DNA of 64,000 bases from Pinus tabuliformis. Taxonomy: Eukaryota > Streptophyta > Pinopsida > Pinales > Pinaceae. The notes beneath the pieces were generated by a model. That model searched no databases. It saw nothing but the letters and a program-made list of their open reading frames with translations, and had not been told where the DNA came from. Shown one piece after another: positions 1-11,600 of this stretch (the stretch's first letter is position 1; every line of letters starts with the position of its first letter). The stretch spans positions 822,593,503 to 822,657,502 of the forward strand of contig CM062819.1 of NCBI GenBank assembly GCA_031772625.1. The letters run 5' to 3'. The translations under genes and the position numbers were made by a program.

Positions 1-443
1 AAGGTTTTCTAAATGGATCTTATGGATTGACCAAGTGGAGCAACATGAGTTGAGCATGGGGCAACATTGGCATAGTGCATGTGTTCATGCATTCAATCCT
101 TCCCATGTGATAGATTGGCGAGAGATTATGAGTTGGTATTCTATTGATGGGGCGATTCTTGGGACGATATTCTTAGTCAGGGGCATAGCACAATAGAAGC
201 CCTTGGACACGAGGGATACGAGATGCACGAGTTGGCTATGGGATCCACGTGGATCTATTGGTAGCAGGATGAGTCAGAGGTTTGCTTACGATCTAGTATC
301 AAGGGATCCATTCATGTTTGGGTGGCACAGAGGCATGATGTAGTACAATGGTTTATATGGGATCCTAGTATTGGTGTATAGATGCCTTTATAGTTGGCAG
401 ATGCGGATTGCTTGAGGGCAAGCAATCTTGGGGCGAAAGGATT
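1..443 (+). other. 3' end of E0 internal region with polypurine tract
   Basis: This stretch lies just before the E0 LTR and should be the 3' end of the internal region of that Ty3/gypsy element. No domain is recognisable in any frame. A purine-rich tract (GGGGCGAAAGG, about 430-440) directly precedes the LTR start and fits a PPT for plus-strand priming. The rest of the element lies outside the window, so coding capacity cannot be judged. Confidence 0.5.
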
Positions 444-714
444 TGCAATATCCCTTTTTTTGTTTCCCCTATGATGTAGTTTAGATGGATTTCCAGGGTT
501 TATGTTAGCAAGGTTACAAGAGCAAGATTGCATCATCGGTGGGCCTGGAGGGTTTTGGAGGAGTTTTATGGTGTCCGATGGGGTTCACTTACTGTATTTC
601 ATCATCAGGGTCAGTACCACACCATTCATTCTTGGTTGTGTTGCATTCTCACGATTCCTGTAAAACGAGGTTATTATCAACATATTTAATTAAATACGCT
701 AAAGGTGTTATTTG

Positions 715-1933
715 TGTTGAAGAATGTAACTAGGTTCAGTCTTCATAAATTGTACTCGAGTCAAAATGTAATATATTTGTCAAAAGAAAGCAAAAAGAAT
801 TTTATTATTATTTTAATTGACTTGTTAATTAATGGGTTTCATGCTTGGGTCAATTGTTATAGGTCAAGCCTCCATTGTAGGCTTTAGGTTATTGTCAAAG
901 TCAATTTTGTTTCAAGACACCTCCATCCATCAAACTCTCCTTGTTGTCGAAGGACTCATCATCTAGTCGGCTTCCCTCAATAATCTCATGTCGGCCTAAT
1001 ACAATGACACATTTCTTCATATGCTTATGTTAGTTCATTTCAATATGGAAATGACTATACATAGGAGTATGACCTTCTCTGAAATTATAGAAAAACAACT
1101 CGACAATTTCAGAGATAGAATTTGGTCCTATTACAGAGACAAGTTTCGGTATTATTACAGTGAAGGAACTCAGATTGATTGCAGAGATGGTCTTGGTGTA
1201 ATTCACAGTGTGACAAATCGAATATCACAGGAATAGACTTTGGTGCAATCGCAGTAAACAAATTTCAGTGCTATTGTTGTTTCAGTGCTAATACAATGAA
1301 TACATTTCGGTGATATTACAGTGGATATATCTTAGTGCTACCACAGTGAATGTCTCAATGTTATCACAGTGATGAAGTCTCATTTCTTCAATATCTCGGT
1401 ACTATCACAGTAATGAAGTGTCCATGCTAGTGCTATCACAGTGAGAAGGTTTTGATGCTAATGGATAAACTTCGATGTTATCACAGAGGACAACTTTCAG
1501 TGATATCTTAGTGAGTAAATTCGGTGCTATCACACAAGGATGGTTCAGAGACCATTGCTATATATAGACACAAGTTCGGTGCCATTGCAAGGATCAAGGT
1601 GTGAAGAAGAATGACTGCTATAGGAGCAATAGAACTGAAGAATGACAAGGTTGACTTGATGGATGGAGGTAGTCTCGAGTCTAAGTTGTAAGGGTCTTGG
1701 TCGTCTCATCTTGAATCTACTGAAGGAAGAATTTGACTGGGTTTTCCCCTAGAGTGGGATTTTTCGCTGGCAGCGTGCCTGCATCTTGTGTTCTCTTGTA
1801 TTTGTTACTCAACATTAGTCTTGATGATAAGAAAAGATAATTTGAAACAACAAATAATAATAATGAAAAACATCACAAGATAATGTCCAAATAAGAGAAA
1901 TCGTGTAACTGCCACTCTTTGGATTTCTCAACA
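715..1933 (+). repeat. E1 5' LTR
   Basis: The LTR starts TGTTGAAGAATG and ends TTTCTCAACA, inverted at the tips. The U3 part (about 1080-1550) is built from degenerate copies of a motif near TCGGTGCTATCACAGTGA. A TATA box, TATATATAG (1559-1567), sits right after this array and probably marks the promoter. Downstream (about 1740-1800) is a CCCTAGAGTGGG-like stem with a GGGTTTT run, also found in S1 and E4. The partner LTR at 13896 has lost the TATA box and has TT instead of TG at its start. Confidence 0.8.
1559..1567 (+). promoter_or_regulatory. E1 LTR TATA box
   Basis: TATATATAG lies just downstream of the repeated U3 motif array, the normal place for an LTR promoter. The 3' LTR copy reads GCTATTTCAAG at the same place, so that promoter is decayed. 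Confidence 0.5.
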
Positions 1934-1945
1934 TGGAATCAGAGC
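1934..1945 (+). other. E1 primer-binding site (tRNA-iMet)
   Basis: TGGAATCAGAGC follows the LTR with no gap. It differs at one base from the plant tRNA-iMet PBS TGGTATCAGAGC seen intact in E3-E6. It fixes the LTR end and the + orientation. Confidence 0.75.
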
Positions 1946-3820
1946 TATGGTCATGGTCAAAGGCAGATTGCTTTTGTCTTGAAGAGCATGTTAGTTAGAT
2001 CAAAGCTTAAGGACATCTCTGGGCTAATAGAACTAAAATCAAAGAGAGCAAGGTTTGGTAATAATTTCATAGATGAACTTGTGTAGTCTCAGAAGAAATT
2101 GTAGTGTGAAGTTCAGAGTATATCTCAATAGACATGACAGTGAATAAATTCGGATAGTAAGGTAATTCGGATCATCTTCAGAGATGAGGTAAAGTCACAA
2201 TCACAGTCATGACTTCACTATAGATTTCAGAAGAAGGATTCGGGCTCAGTGAATTGTTTATAGTTGAAGCACTAAGTATTGAAGAAAATATAAGGTCAAA
2301 GCAGTAAAGAAGCACATTCAACTCATTGAAGAAAGGAAACTCAGTACAGCTACCTATGGAGACTTACAAACGATCTGAGGTATCTATGATTGCAAGGACT
2401 AAGAACTGAAGAAGAAAAATACAAATCTTGTACGAGCTCAAGTACAAGGTACCAACTCAAGGAAATCAAGTAAGTATTGTCACGTAATAAAATGCACTTG
2501 CAACAAGTCTAATGAAATCAAAGGTGTGTAAACTCAAGGTACGTATGTTCATAAATTTTCAAAGTATCTAATCTTAAATGGTTCATATGATCCTTGTTTA
2601 TAGCTAGACTAGGATAAATATAGTACTCCCTAGATACCATATGGAAAACCTCATATTAGAACCTTAATACTTGTTTTCTAGAGTTTACAAGTAATCTAGG
2701 ATGTCAAGTAAAAAGTCCTTCTATTGATTGAAAGAATGAACAGCTTTATCTCCGATACATTAGGATTCCATCCTCCATGATTATGTAGAAGATCTAACTT
2801 GAGAAATTAAATCATGTTCTTGGTATCACATGTTGTGCTTGTAAGTATGTACTACAGGTATAAAAGATGATGGCTTAATACAAAGAGAACACTTCAAGGA
2901 ATCCTTACAAGGTTTGCCAAGGAACATCTCCAGGTATGTCTTAGACTATACACCTTACAAGATTCTCTTAAAATTATGATCATCTTATTTTTGAAGTTTG
3001 CATTACATTACTAACATCGTTATGTCTAGCTGTCTTGAATCATAAAGATTCTTATTTAGGGTGATTCATCACTTAATAAATGTACCCTCTTTACATCCTT
3101 GATTATTCTTATAGAACCCTAGACATGTTCTCTAAAAAACCCTAACCTAAGGGTATGATGACAATGAATGAAACCCTAACCTACAAAGGGTTATTGATGG
3201 AATCTAAAGAAATTGCTATTATGTTTGATATATTGATGATGTCATGTTTGGGGTTTTGGTAAGATCATGAAAACCCTAACTTGTCAAGGTTGAAATGTTG
3301 TTGTCTAAAATCCCAAGCCTTTGAAGTTTTGGTAAAGTAGGGTTTGCTATATTATGAATTGAAATGCTAAATCTTTAGGGTTTGTTAGGGTCTATAAGCA
3401 AAACCCGTGTTATGTATTTAAGATAGGATCCTAAGAATGAAACCCTAGGTGTATATGTGTATGTTTGGTTAAAATCCTAGCTTGGTCTAGGTCGGTATAT
3501 GTCTAATGTATTAAATTTGCCTGACATATGATGTGCCTGTGCATGATAATGAATTCCTAGATATGTGTGTTGACCTAATTATTGATGGTCATAAGTCTTA
3601 GGGTTTAATCTAAGCCCTTGCCTGAGATTGATATTCTAGGATAATGTTGTTTGGGAAATCTAGGGTTTTGCAACTAAACCCTAGTAGTAGCTAAATTTTC
3701 TAGTATGTGTGATATGACAATCTAGAATCTATGAATCTATATAGTGATTGTTGAGATTGTGTAAATGAGAAATCTAGGGTGTACACCAAACCCTAGTAGA
3801 AGCTAGTTATACTGTTCATT
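1946..3820 (+). other. E1 internal region, left part, no coding sequence seen
   Basis: About 1.9 kb without any long ORF or recognisable domain. Scattered AAACCCTA / TAGGGTTT words (about 3120-3800) recur on both strands and again near 12815 in the right-hand part of E1, which supports the two parts being one internal region. The words are too dispersed to be a telomere-type array. Confidence 0.6.
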
Positions 3821-3825
3821 AAGCT

Positions 3826-6800
3826 TGTTGTCGCACAGATTGTCACGACAATGCTCAAACCAGGGGCTGTCACCAAGATCCCCGATCCCTCTGTTTAAGC
3901 CGTCTCTCGAGGCTAAGGGGGGTAGACCCTATGGGATGAATGAAGACCAACTGTGGATCAGTTGGGTTGGGAGACACAACACTTGATTGATTTTAGAAAT
4001 TAATGTACTAGTGCCTTATGGAGTTAATGATTAAATGATTATTTATTAAATGTTGCAGAAATATGAACCATGTAAAACAATCATTTATCATCGAATATCC
4101 CAAGCGATATAAACTATTCAATAAACTCAACGCTTTAATAATGATCCAGCAATTAAATTTCTAAAGATTGAATACATTAAACAACCATACAATTTAAATG
4201 CTAATCAATTACCACTTTCATATAGCTAACTTTAAATAAACATTTAAATGCATTTAACTATAGAAAAGTGAAACATAGATACCACGAAAAGCCACCAAAA
4301 ATGAATTTTCAATTTTTTGTTAAGCTTTTTCAAAATCTTTTTTAACTTTTATATATATTTTTTTATATTTTTATAAAATTCTAAAATAAAGAAATCAAAA
4401 TAGAACAAAATTAAAATCTAATCTAAAACCATAGCACTTGAAAATCAACCTGAAACTCTAGCAATTTCTTTAGACTCACCTGAAACTCTGTTGAAGTATA
4501 TAGGTGGTCTACATAGCAACTTAAGGCACACAATTCTCATGTTTAATCCCACTAGCATAGATGAGGTATCTGTTCAAGTTACACATCTAAAGGCTAGAGG
4601 AAAGAATGTGAACCCAGAAGTTGGGGGATCATCAAAACCCACCGCAAGTAAGAATAAGGAGAATAGAAAACAGAAATGGAAAGAGAGGAAAACAAACACT
4701 GTACAAAAGGCCAAATCTTCATGCACTCACTGTAAGAAGGATGGGCATGATGATGAACACTGCTGGATTCTGCATCCGGAGCTGAAACCCAAGAAGTTCG
4801 AGGGCAAGAATAAGAAGACTGTTGCAACTATTCAAAAGAATTTGGGGTCAGATTAAAGAGATGAAACAACAATTGCAGCCATAGTATAAAAGGTTGTCCG
4901 CTTTAGAGAATGTAGAAATCAAGAAGCAAGTACAGGAGCTGCTCGAGAAAGGGTTCATAAGACCTAGCACATCGCCTTGTGGGTCTCCAATTGTCTTGGT
5001 GAGAAAGAAACATGGCTCATGGAGAATGTGCATTGATTACCTAGCACTGAATAAGATAACGATCAAAAATCGTTATCCTCTTCCTCGCATAGATGATCTA
5101 TTAGATCAGTTGAAAGAAGCTGTTTATTTTTCCAAGTTGGACTTGCATAGTGGCTATCATCAGGTCAGAGTTGCAGAGCAAGATGCATAGAAGACTGCTT
5201 TCAAAACAAAGCATGGATTGTATGAGTGATTGGTTATGTCTTTTGGCTTAACTAATGCTTCTGCTACTTTCATGAGAGTAATGAATGATGTACTCTGACC
5301 TTTTCTTCATGATTTTGTCATTGTATATTTGGATGACATTCTTATATTCAGTAAAACATGGGAAGAAATTCCTAGAATCAACCATTAACATAGAGGAAGA
5401 AAACAATAGTGAAATCTAGATCAAATGGAGATACCTGCCATTATATTTCAGAATCTAAACTATCATTCAAACCCCAGAGATCAGACAAGATACGTGTGCC
5501 TGCATCAATCTTCATCAAGCTATTATCGATCGCTGAAAATAAAATTATGCAGAAAAATAAAACATCTTACAGCATTTCCAGAAGAATAACACCAACAAGA
5601 TTTTCAACCCCAAAGTCTTTCTTTATTGCACAAAAAATGACTACAAGAGAGCTTTCTTTAGCACCAAACTCTCAGATCCAATCTGATCTCAAATGACCCC
5701 TATCACCCTATTTAAAGGAAAATTTCCCAATGGCTAGTTCGAGTGATCCATGTCAAACTAATCTCGACCGTCGATGAGGATCAAAATCCCTTTTAATCTC
5801 ATCTGTCGAAATTTTAAATGCATTTTAGTATATTAAAAAATTAAAACTTTGCATTTATTTTCTCAAAACTTTGACTTATTATTATTTTATTTTATTTTTC
5901 AAATTTTTCATTTATTTATTTATTTAGATTTTATTTTATTTTTTAATTTATTATTTTTTAATTATTTAATTATTTTTTAATTTTTTAATTTTTTTGCTTT
6001 TTTATTTTTTTATTTTTGGATCCTCGAACTTAGCCTTTGGAAAAATCACCTAGGACCTAGGACTTAGGACTTATAAGGGGATAAAACATTTTCTAACCCT
6101 CAAGACATTTTACATCATGACTTTTACAACTTTACATCTCAAGGGAGAAAACCCATTTGACATAGACCCTCATAGACCACCCAGTTCTGCAACACAACTA
6201 TAGTCTAGCAGATCAAGCAATTTGTAATAACCTAACCAAATAGTTAGAATTATTTCCAAATTACTTTTACATAGACTCGAAGCGCACTAGGATTCCCCTA
6301 AGATTCTAATGACAAAATTCATTCCGGCTTTAGGGTTAGGCTGAAGGAAAACTCTGCCGATCATAGATCGATGAGACAAAAAACCTTCCAGAACATAGAT
6401 TGTCACTAGAAAATTAGGTTTGCCTAGACAATTTACATACATGACTCAGATCTTCTAAGATTATTTACAATTTACACATACAAACTGAGTTTACAACATA
6501 ACATGATCGGGCTAATGATGACAGTCAAATGGCACGAACACGTTGCTCAAGCGCTACCCCTTTTGCGAAAAAGGGGGTGTACTGCTATGGGTAGTTGACA
6601 CGTAGTGGTCAACATCTGGCTCTACTTGGGGACACGTTGCTACATTGTAGGAATGTGAAAATCAAGAATCTGCATCGACGCAACACACAATAAAACATAA
6701 GTAGTGTCCATCCAAAAATCATCATATAACATTAAGCACAAAAAAGATATAAGCTCTTCATTTATTAACTATCTAGTAACATGAAAAGTAAATCTAATCC

Positions 6801-6851
6801 TAAAACATAAATGAAAATGCTGAAAAAACACGGAGTAGGGTTAGAAATACA
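3826..6851 (-). repeat. E2 left (3') LTR, interrupted
   Basis: Plus-strand ends are TGTTGTCGCAC and GAAATACA. Positions 3826-4445 align with 8671 to about 9319, and 5376-6797 align with about 11076-12498 of the right LTR. The intervening roughly 1.75 kb of LTR is missing and replaced by the gag-RT fragment. A very AT-rich stretch (about 5860-6020) of T-rich words corresponds to 11570-11735 in the partner. Confidence 0.75.
4446..5375 (+). pseudogene. Captured Ty3/gypsy gag-RT fragment inside E2 LTR
   Basis: From the left: the end of a gag with a zinc knuckle C-x2-C-x4-H-x4-C (CTHCKKDGHDDEHC, within 4491-4856), then directly reverse transcriptase (from about 4894) with [34 protein letters not shown] and the catalytic YLDD near 5330. 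The protease that should lie between them is absent. In-frame stops follow at 5188, 5227 and 5296, and the sequence breaks off after the RT palm. It runs on the plus strand, opposite to E2. The motif AATCAACC occurs at both edges (4443-4450, 5376-5383), either an 8-bp duplication or junction microhomology. Confidence 0.8.
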
Positions 6852-6868
6852 GAGGATGCCCCATGGCA

Positions 6869-7276
6869 TTAGATGTGTTCAATATATTGTATACTGAGCA
6901 TTTGCCTGCTTTCAGGCAAATCTTTCGGCTGCTTGTTGGATGTGCCATGTCCAATTCTGCATACGGTAGGACTTTTCCCTATCCGAAAATCAAGCTGCTC
7001 GCGACTGTCTGATGCATCAAATCTTTTTCTCATTTTCTTTCTCTTGCGCTTTTTCTTCGTGTCAAGTTGTATCACTGATGACGTGGAACTTTCTGCTTCT
7101 AAGCTCTCAGATGAAGTATGTAAGATATGCGTGACATGTCTTTCTTCATTCTGCATCTGCCCTGTCAGGGATGATGGATCAATCTCACAGGTGCCATGAG
7201 TTATAACTTGATCTTCTATCACTGGTGGATTAACCGTGTGAGCATCAACTTGATTATTAATTTCCCTTTTATCCAA
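6869..7276 (-). pseudogene. E2 gag-like protein, C-terminal part
   Basis: A 135-residue reading frame downstream of the main gag segment, in the same direction and separated from it by about 125 bp containing a frame break. It ends in a strongly basic patch (KKKRKRKKMRKR) that could bind RNA in place of a zinc knuckle, which is not seen. Part of it (7137-7262) is also found inverted at the far right end of E2, so the homologous copy there serves as a check on the sequence. The function assignment is an inference from position; no family was recognised in this part. Confidence 0.45.
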
Positions 7277-7402
7277 ATCACCTTCAATTATCCACTTTTC
7301 AATGGAACAAAGGACCTCATAATAAGATGGAGCTTGTTGTAACAGATAAGGAGGCTCCTGATCTAGTGATGTTCCCTAGTTTCTTTCATCCTCTGATAGC
7401 TG

Positions 7403-8152
7403 CTAAAATTTTTGAACCTGTATTGTAATGGCATCCATCTGACTAGAGTGTTCAACCTTCATAGCACTGATTTCCCTGGCATGGTCTTCTTCCATGGTCA
7501 ATAACTTATTTTGCATAGAATTAATTTCCCTATCATGATTAGCTTTCATGGTCATCATATTTTCCTCTAAGCCTGATAACTTGCTTTGCATAAAACTAAT
7601 TTTTGTGTCATGATTAGTCTTCATGGCCTCAATTTCCTTAGCATGCTGATTTTGCATGATCTCCATCTCCTTATTACATTTTTCCAGGTGGGTGCATAAA
7701 GTTCTCACATCATTGGCGTAATTAGTTTGATTGATCTCCATATTTTTTACCAGCCGCATTAGTTCTTGTATAATTTGCTTCTGATCTTCCTTTTCATTGT
7801 CGACACTGATTTTATAATTTGTCCCTGCTTTTCCACTATCATGGATTTGATCTGCAATGGTACAGGTGGATGGCACATTCTGATATGAAGAATTGTCTTG
7901 AAATCTTTCATCGACAGCTGGACCTTTTATAAGATTACTTTCATTCTGTTGCACAATTTTAGGGGCACAAGGTGAGCTATCTGGATCACCATATTTATCT
8001 TTAAAAGCATCGACAATGTCTTGTAAAGAAGTGAAAGAATGTTTAGGACAATTGTTAAACCAATTCAAAGCATCACCCTCTAAAGAAAAGACAAAATGAC
8101 GCATTTTGACATCTTCATGATTACACTGAGAGTGTCTACAATATATGACCAT
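7403..8152 (-). pseudogene. E2 gag-like protein with retrotransposon-gag core and coiled coil
   Basis: The first ~40 residues resemble the Retrotrans_gag core (FSLEGDALNWFNN, then a FKDKYGD-type motif). Then comes a polar linker, and from about residue 125 a long heptad-rich region with three similar blocks built on MKxNHDxxISxMQxKL / MEEDHAREISAMK, a clear coiled coil. No Cys-His box, protease or polymerase follows. The N-terminal portion expected toward the PBS (8153-8640) is present only as broken frames. The capsid-like core suggests it once packaged E2 RNA. The repeated coiled-coil blocks are unusual for plant gag proteins. Confidence 0.6.
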
Positions 8153-8647
8153 TATATGAGTAAACCTACCTAGATGCTTTCTAACAAGACTGAATCACCA
8201 CCTGAGAACAAAAGTAATTTAGAAATGGCCACTTCCAGAACATCATGGAGATCATCAGTAAAATGACATGGTTTAAACGAATAATCCATGATGAATAACG
8301 AATGACCAAATGGATGATAGAAAGAGATCTCTGCTCAAGAGAATCAAGAGATGAAAGAAGTGGAGTCGCCACTTGAACAATGAATCTAATTCTAGGATCC
8401 AAAAAGCAACCAACAAGCAGATATGAGGGAGGCTTTTTGTCTGGGAAAAAATAAAAGAAATGGAATGGAGTCGCCACCCAAACAAGAAACGAATTGAAGA
8501 GTAGGTGTCTATATGACAAAAGATAAGATCCAAATGATGCCAAAAAATGTTGAATCTGCCAGTTCAAATGAGAGATGAGAAAGATGAAAGAATGATGAGA
8601 AATGAGAAGTTGAATGTCGTTGAAATGCCAAGGCCAGAAAAACTTTG

Positions 8648-8665
8648 TCCTCGGCAACAGCGCCA
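8648..8665 (-). other. E2 primer-binding site
   Basis: The minus strand reads TGGCGCTGTTGCCGAGGA five A/T bases after the end of the right LTR. TGGCGC-type sites are used by Tat/Athila-type Ty3/gypsy elements, so this supports a gypsy origin and minus orientation. Confidence 0.6.
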
Positions 8666-8670
8666 AAAAA

Positions 8671-11600
8671 TGTTGTCGCACAAATTGTCACGACAACGCT
8701 CAGACCGGGGTCTGTCACCCTGATCCCCAATCCCTCCGTTTAAGCCATCTCCCGAGGCTAAGGGGGGTAGACCCTATGGGATGAATGAAGACCAACTGTG
8801 GACCAGTTGGGTTGGGAGACACAGCACTTGATTGATTTTAGAAATTAATGTACCAGTGCTTTATGGAGTTAATGATTAAATGATTATTTATTAAATGTTG
8901 CAGAAATATGAACCATGTAAAACAATCATTTATCATCGAATATCCCAAGCAATATAAGCTATTCAATAAACTCAACGCTTTAATAATAATCCAGTAATTA
9001 AATTTCTAAAGATTGAATACATTAAACAACCATACAATTTAAATGCTAATCAATTACCACTTTCATATAGCTAACTTTAAACAAACATTTAAATGCATTT
9101 AACTATAGAAAAGTGGAACATAGATACCACGAAAAGCCACCAAAAATGAATTTTCAATTTTTTGTTAAGATTTTTCAAAATATTTTTTAACTTTTATATA
9201 TATATATATTTTTTATATTTATATAAAATTCTAAAATAAAGAAATCAAAATAGAACAAAATTAAAATCCTAGATTAAAATTTAATCTAAAACCATAAAGG
9301 AACTTTTTAACCTTGAAAATTTTTATTTTTTATTGATTTTTTGATTTATAAAATAAAACTATAACATATCTGATTCTAAGACCAAAAAAGAAACCTAAAC
9401 TACATGAAACTTAAAATATATACAAAAATTAAAAATTAAAAAAAAAAATCTAATTCTAAAAAAAAACTAAGTCTTAAACTAAACTATGCTCTAAACTAAT
9501 AAAACAAAATCTAAGCTTAAATATATTTTTAAAAAATAAAACTAAAACTTAAGCTAACAGCTAATGAAAATCGATTTTTTGTTTTCAAACTTTTTTGATA
9601 TTATTTTTAATATTAAAATTTAAACAAAAGTAAATCTAAATTAAAACTAAAAAAGCTAAGTTAAAAACAAAAAGAACTAACACCTAATATAACAAAAATG
9701 AAAATTAAATCTAAATAAAACTCAGACCTAAATTTAAAATCAAATAAAAATCTAAACTAGCAATAATCTAATTCTAAAAATTAAAATCTAAATAAAAGAA
9801 AAAGTAATGAAAATTTATAGAACGCTAGGCAAAGTTTAGGAAAAATAAAATAAAAACTAAACTCTAAATAATATGCTACCATAACTTAAAATTAACCAAT
9901 GTATGTAAAAAAAAAAAAGAAGGGAAAAGTTACGATAACCCACCAAATCAAAATTTTTGTTTTTTACTATTGTTTTTCAATGTGTGCACGTTGTACGGAT
10001 GAGGGAATGGCAAGTGCGATGGGAGCTGCATGAGAGATGGACGGATGGCATGAGGGAGAAAATTCAATGGCACACGAGCAGCGAAGGATGAATAGCCAGC
10101 GTGTAGGTGGCAGCAAATGAGTTTTACACTGGAGGAAAGTCCAGGCAGCGTAGGATGGACGCAGTTTGTTTGCAGGTTTTGGTGCAGCGAAGGGGAGCTA
10201 GAGCTATGGCAGCAATGGCTGCGGAGATATGACATGCAGAGGTGACCAAGGATGGCACGCAGATTTGTTGAAAAACGCAGGTATGTGGAGGGAATCGACA
10301 CGGTGAGCAGGGTAAAAGACAGCAACATGAAGGAGTTTGCTGATAGAATGCTTGCAGGTGGAGCGTGGAATGAAGCAGCAACAAAGCCTGTGGGCCTTTT
10401 TTTTTTTAAATTTTGAAGATTTTCTGCAGCAATAAAACCCCACTGGGCATCCAATCAAAAAATTACCAGAACCTAAAAAATATTCTCCAGGAAACTTGAA
10501 AATTTTTTGAATCAGCGTTGCTTCAGATTTCTTGAAACCCTCATAAAAAAATCAGATCTAAAACTGAATGACTTTAAAACCCTTGAACTGCAAGATTGTT
10601 GGTTGATATTCTTGGAAAGCAATTTTGAAACCCCAGCAGACAGATAGCTTGGAGAATCTCGAATTTCTTCAGCAAAAAACCTGCAAGAACTGATCTTGAG
10701 GCCAGATCTTACCCTCTAGGGCCTAGATCTGGGTTCAAACAAAAATTTCTCCTCAAACCTGCAACCTGCAATGGCAAAAACAGAAAACCCAGAAGTAAAA
10801 TGTGCAAGAAACAAGACTATATTTACAAATTTTCGACTCTTTAGCAGCCAAATTTGTCAATATTCCATAGTAATATTTTCAGAATTTAAATTTAATGTGA
10901 GATACTTCAGAAAACCCTTCATGCATTCATAAAAAAAAAATTCAAATGGTAAGCTCGGGATCAAAAACTGGCTGGGCTCTTTCAGAAAACGCAATCCGGG
11001 AATTGGCTGGTTCAGCCGAGAACTTCCCCGAACGCCCGGTAATGTAAAAAAAGGGATTTCCTGTACAGCTTAAAATCAACCATTAACATAGAGGGAGAAA
11101 ACAATAATGAAATCCAGATCAAATGGAGATACCTGCCATTATATTTCAGAATCTAAACTATCATTCAAACCCCAGAGATCAGACAAGATACCTGTGCTTG
11201 AATCAATCTTCATCAAGCTATCATCAATGGCTGAAAATAAAATTATGCAGAAAAATAAAACATCTTATAGCATTTCCAGAAGAGTAACACCAGCAAGATT
11301 TTCATCCTCAATGTCTTTCTTTATTGCACAAAAATTGACTACAAGAGAGCTTTCTTTAGCACCAGACTCTCAGATTCAATCTGATCTTAAATGACCCCTA
11401 TCACCCTATTTAAAGGAAAATTTCCCAACGACTAGTTCGAGTGATCCATGTCAAACTAATCTTGACCATCGATGAGGATCAAAATCTCTTTTTATCTCAT
11501 CCATCGAAATTTTAAATGCATTTTAATATATTAAAAAATTAAAACTTTGCATTTATTTTTTCAAAACTTTGACTTATTATTATTTTATTATTTTATTTTA

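Noticed and set aside
3120-3800. Interstitial telomeric repeat (AAACCCTA words)
   Set aside because: Words are dispersed, in both orientations and not tandem.
4443-5383. Calling the gag-RT insert in E2 a complete nested element
   Set aside because: No LTRs, PBS or PPT at its edges, and partner LTR sequence is missing at the site, so capture by template switching or recombination fits better.
8181-8730. Minus-strand frames of 73-166 aa next to the E2 PBS
   Set aside because: Composition is dominated by Phe, Leu and Ser without a domain; this is where the gag N-terminus should be, but no frame matches gag. Treated as decayed leader.
9948-10458. Overlapping minus-strand frames (up to 168 aa) in the E2 right LTR
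   Set aside because: Three frames are open at once in a Cys/Ser/His-rich, low-information stretch; the region lies inside an LTR, and no motif was recognised.
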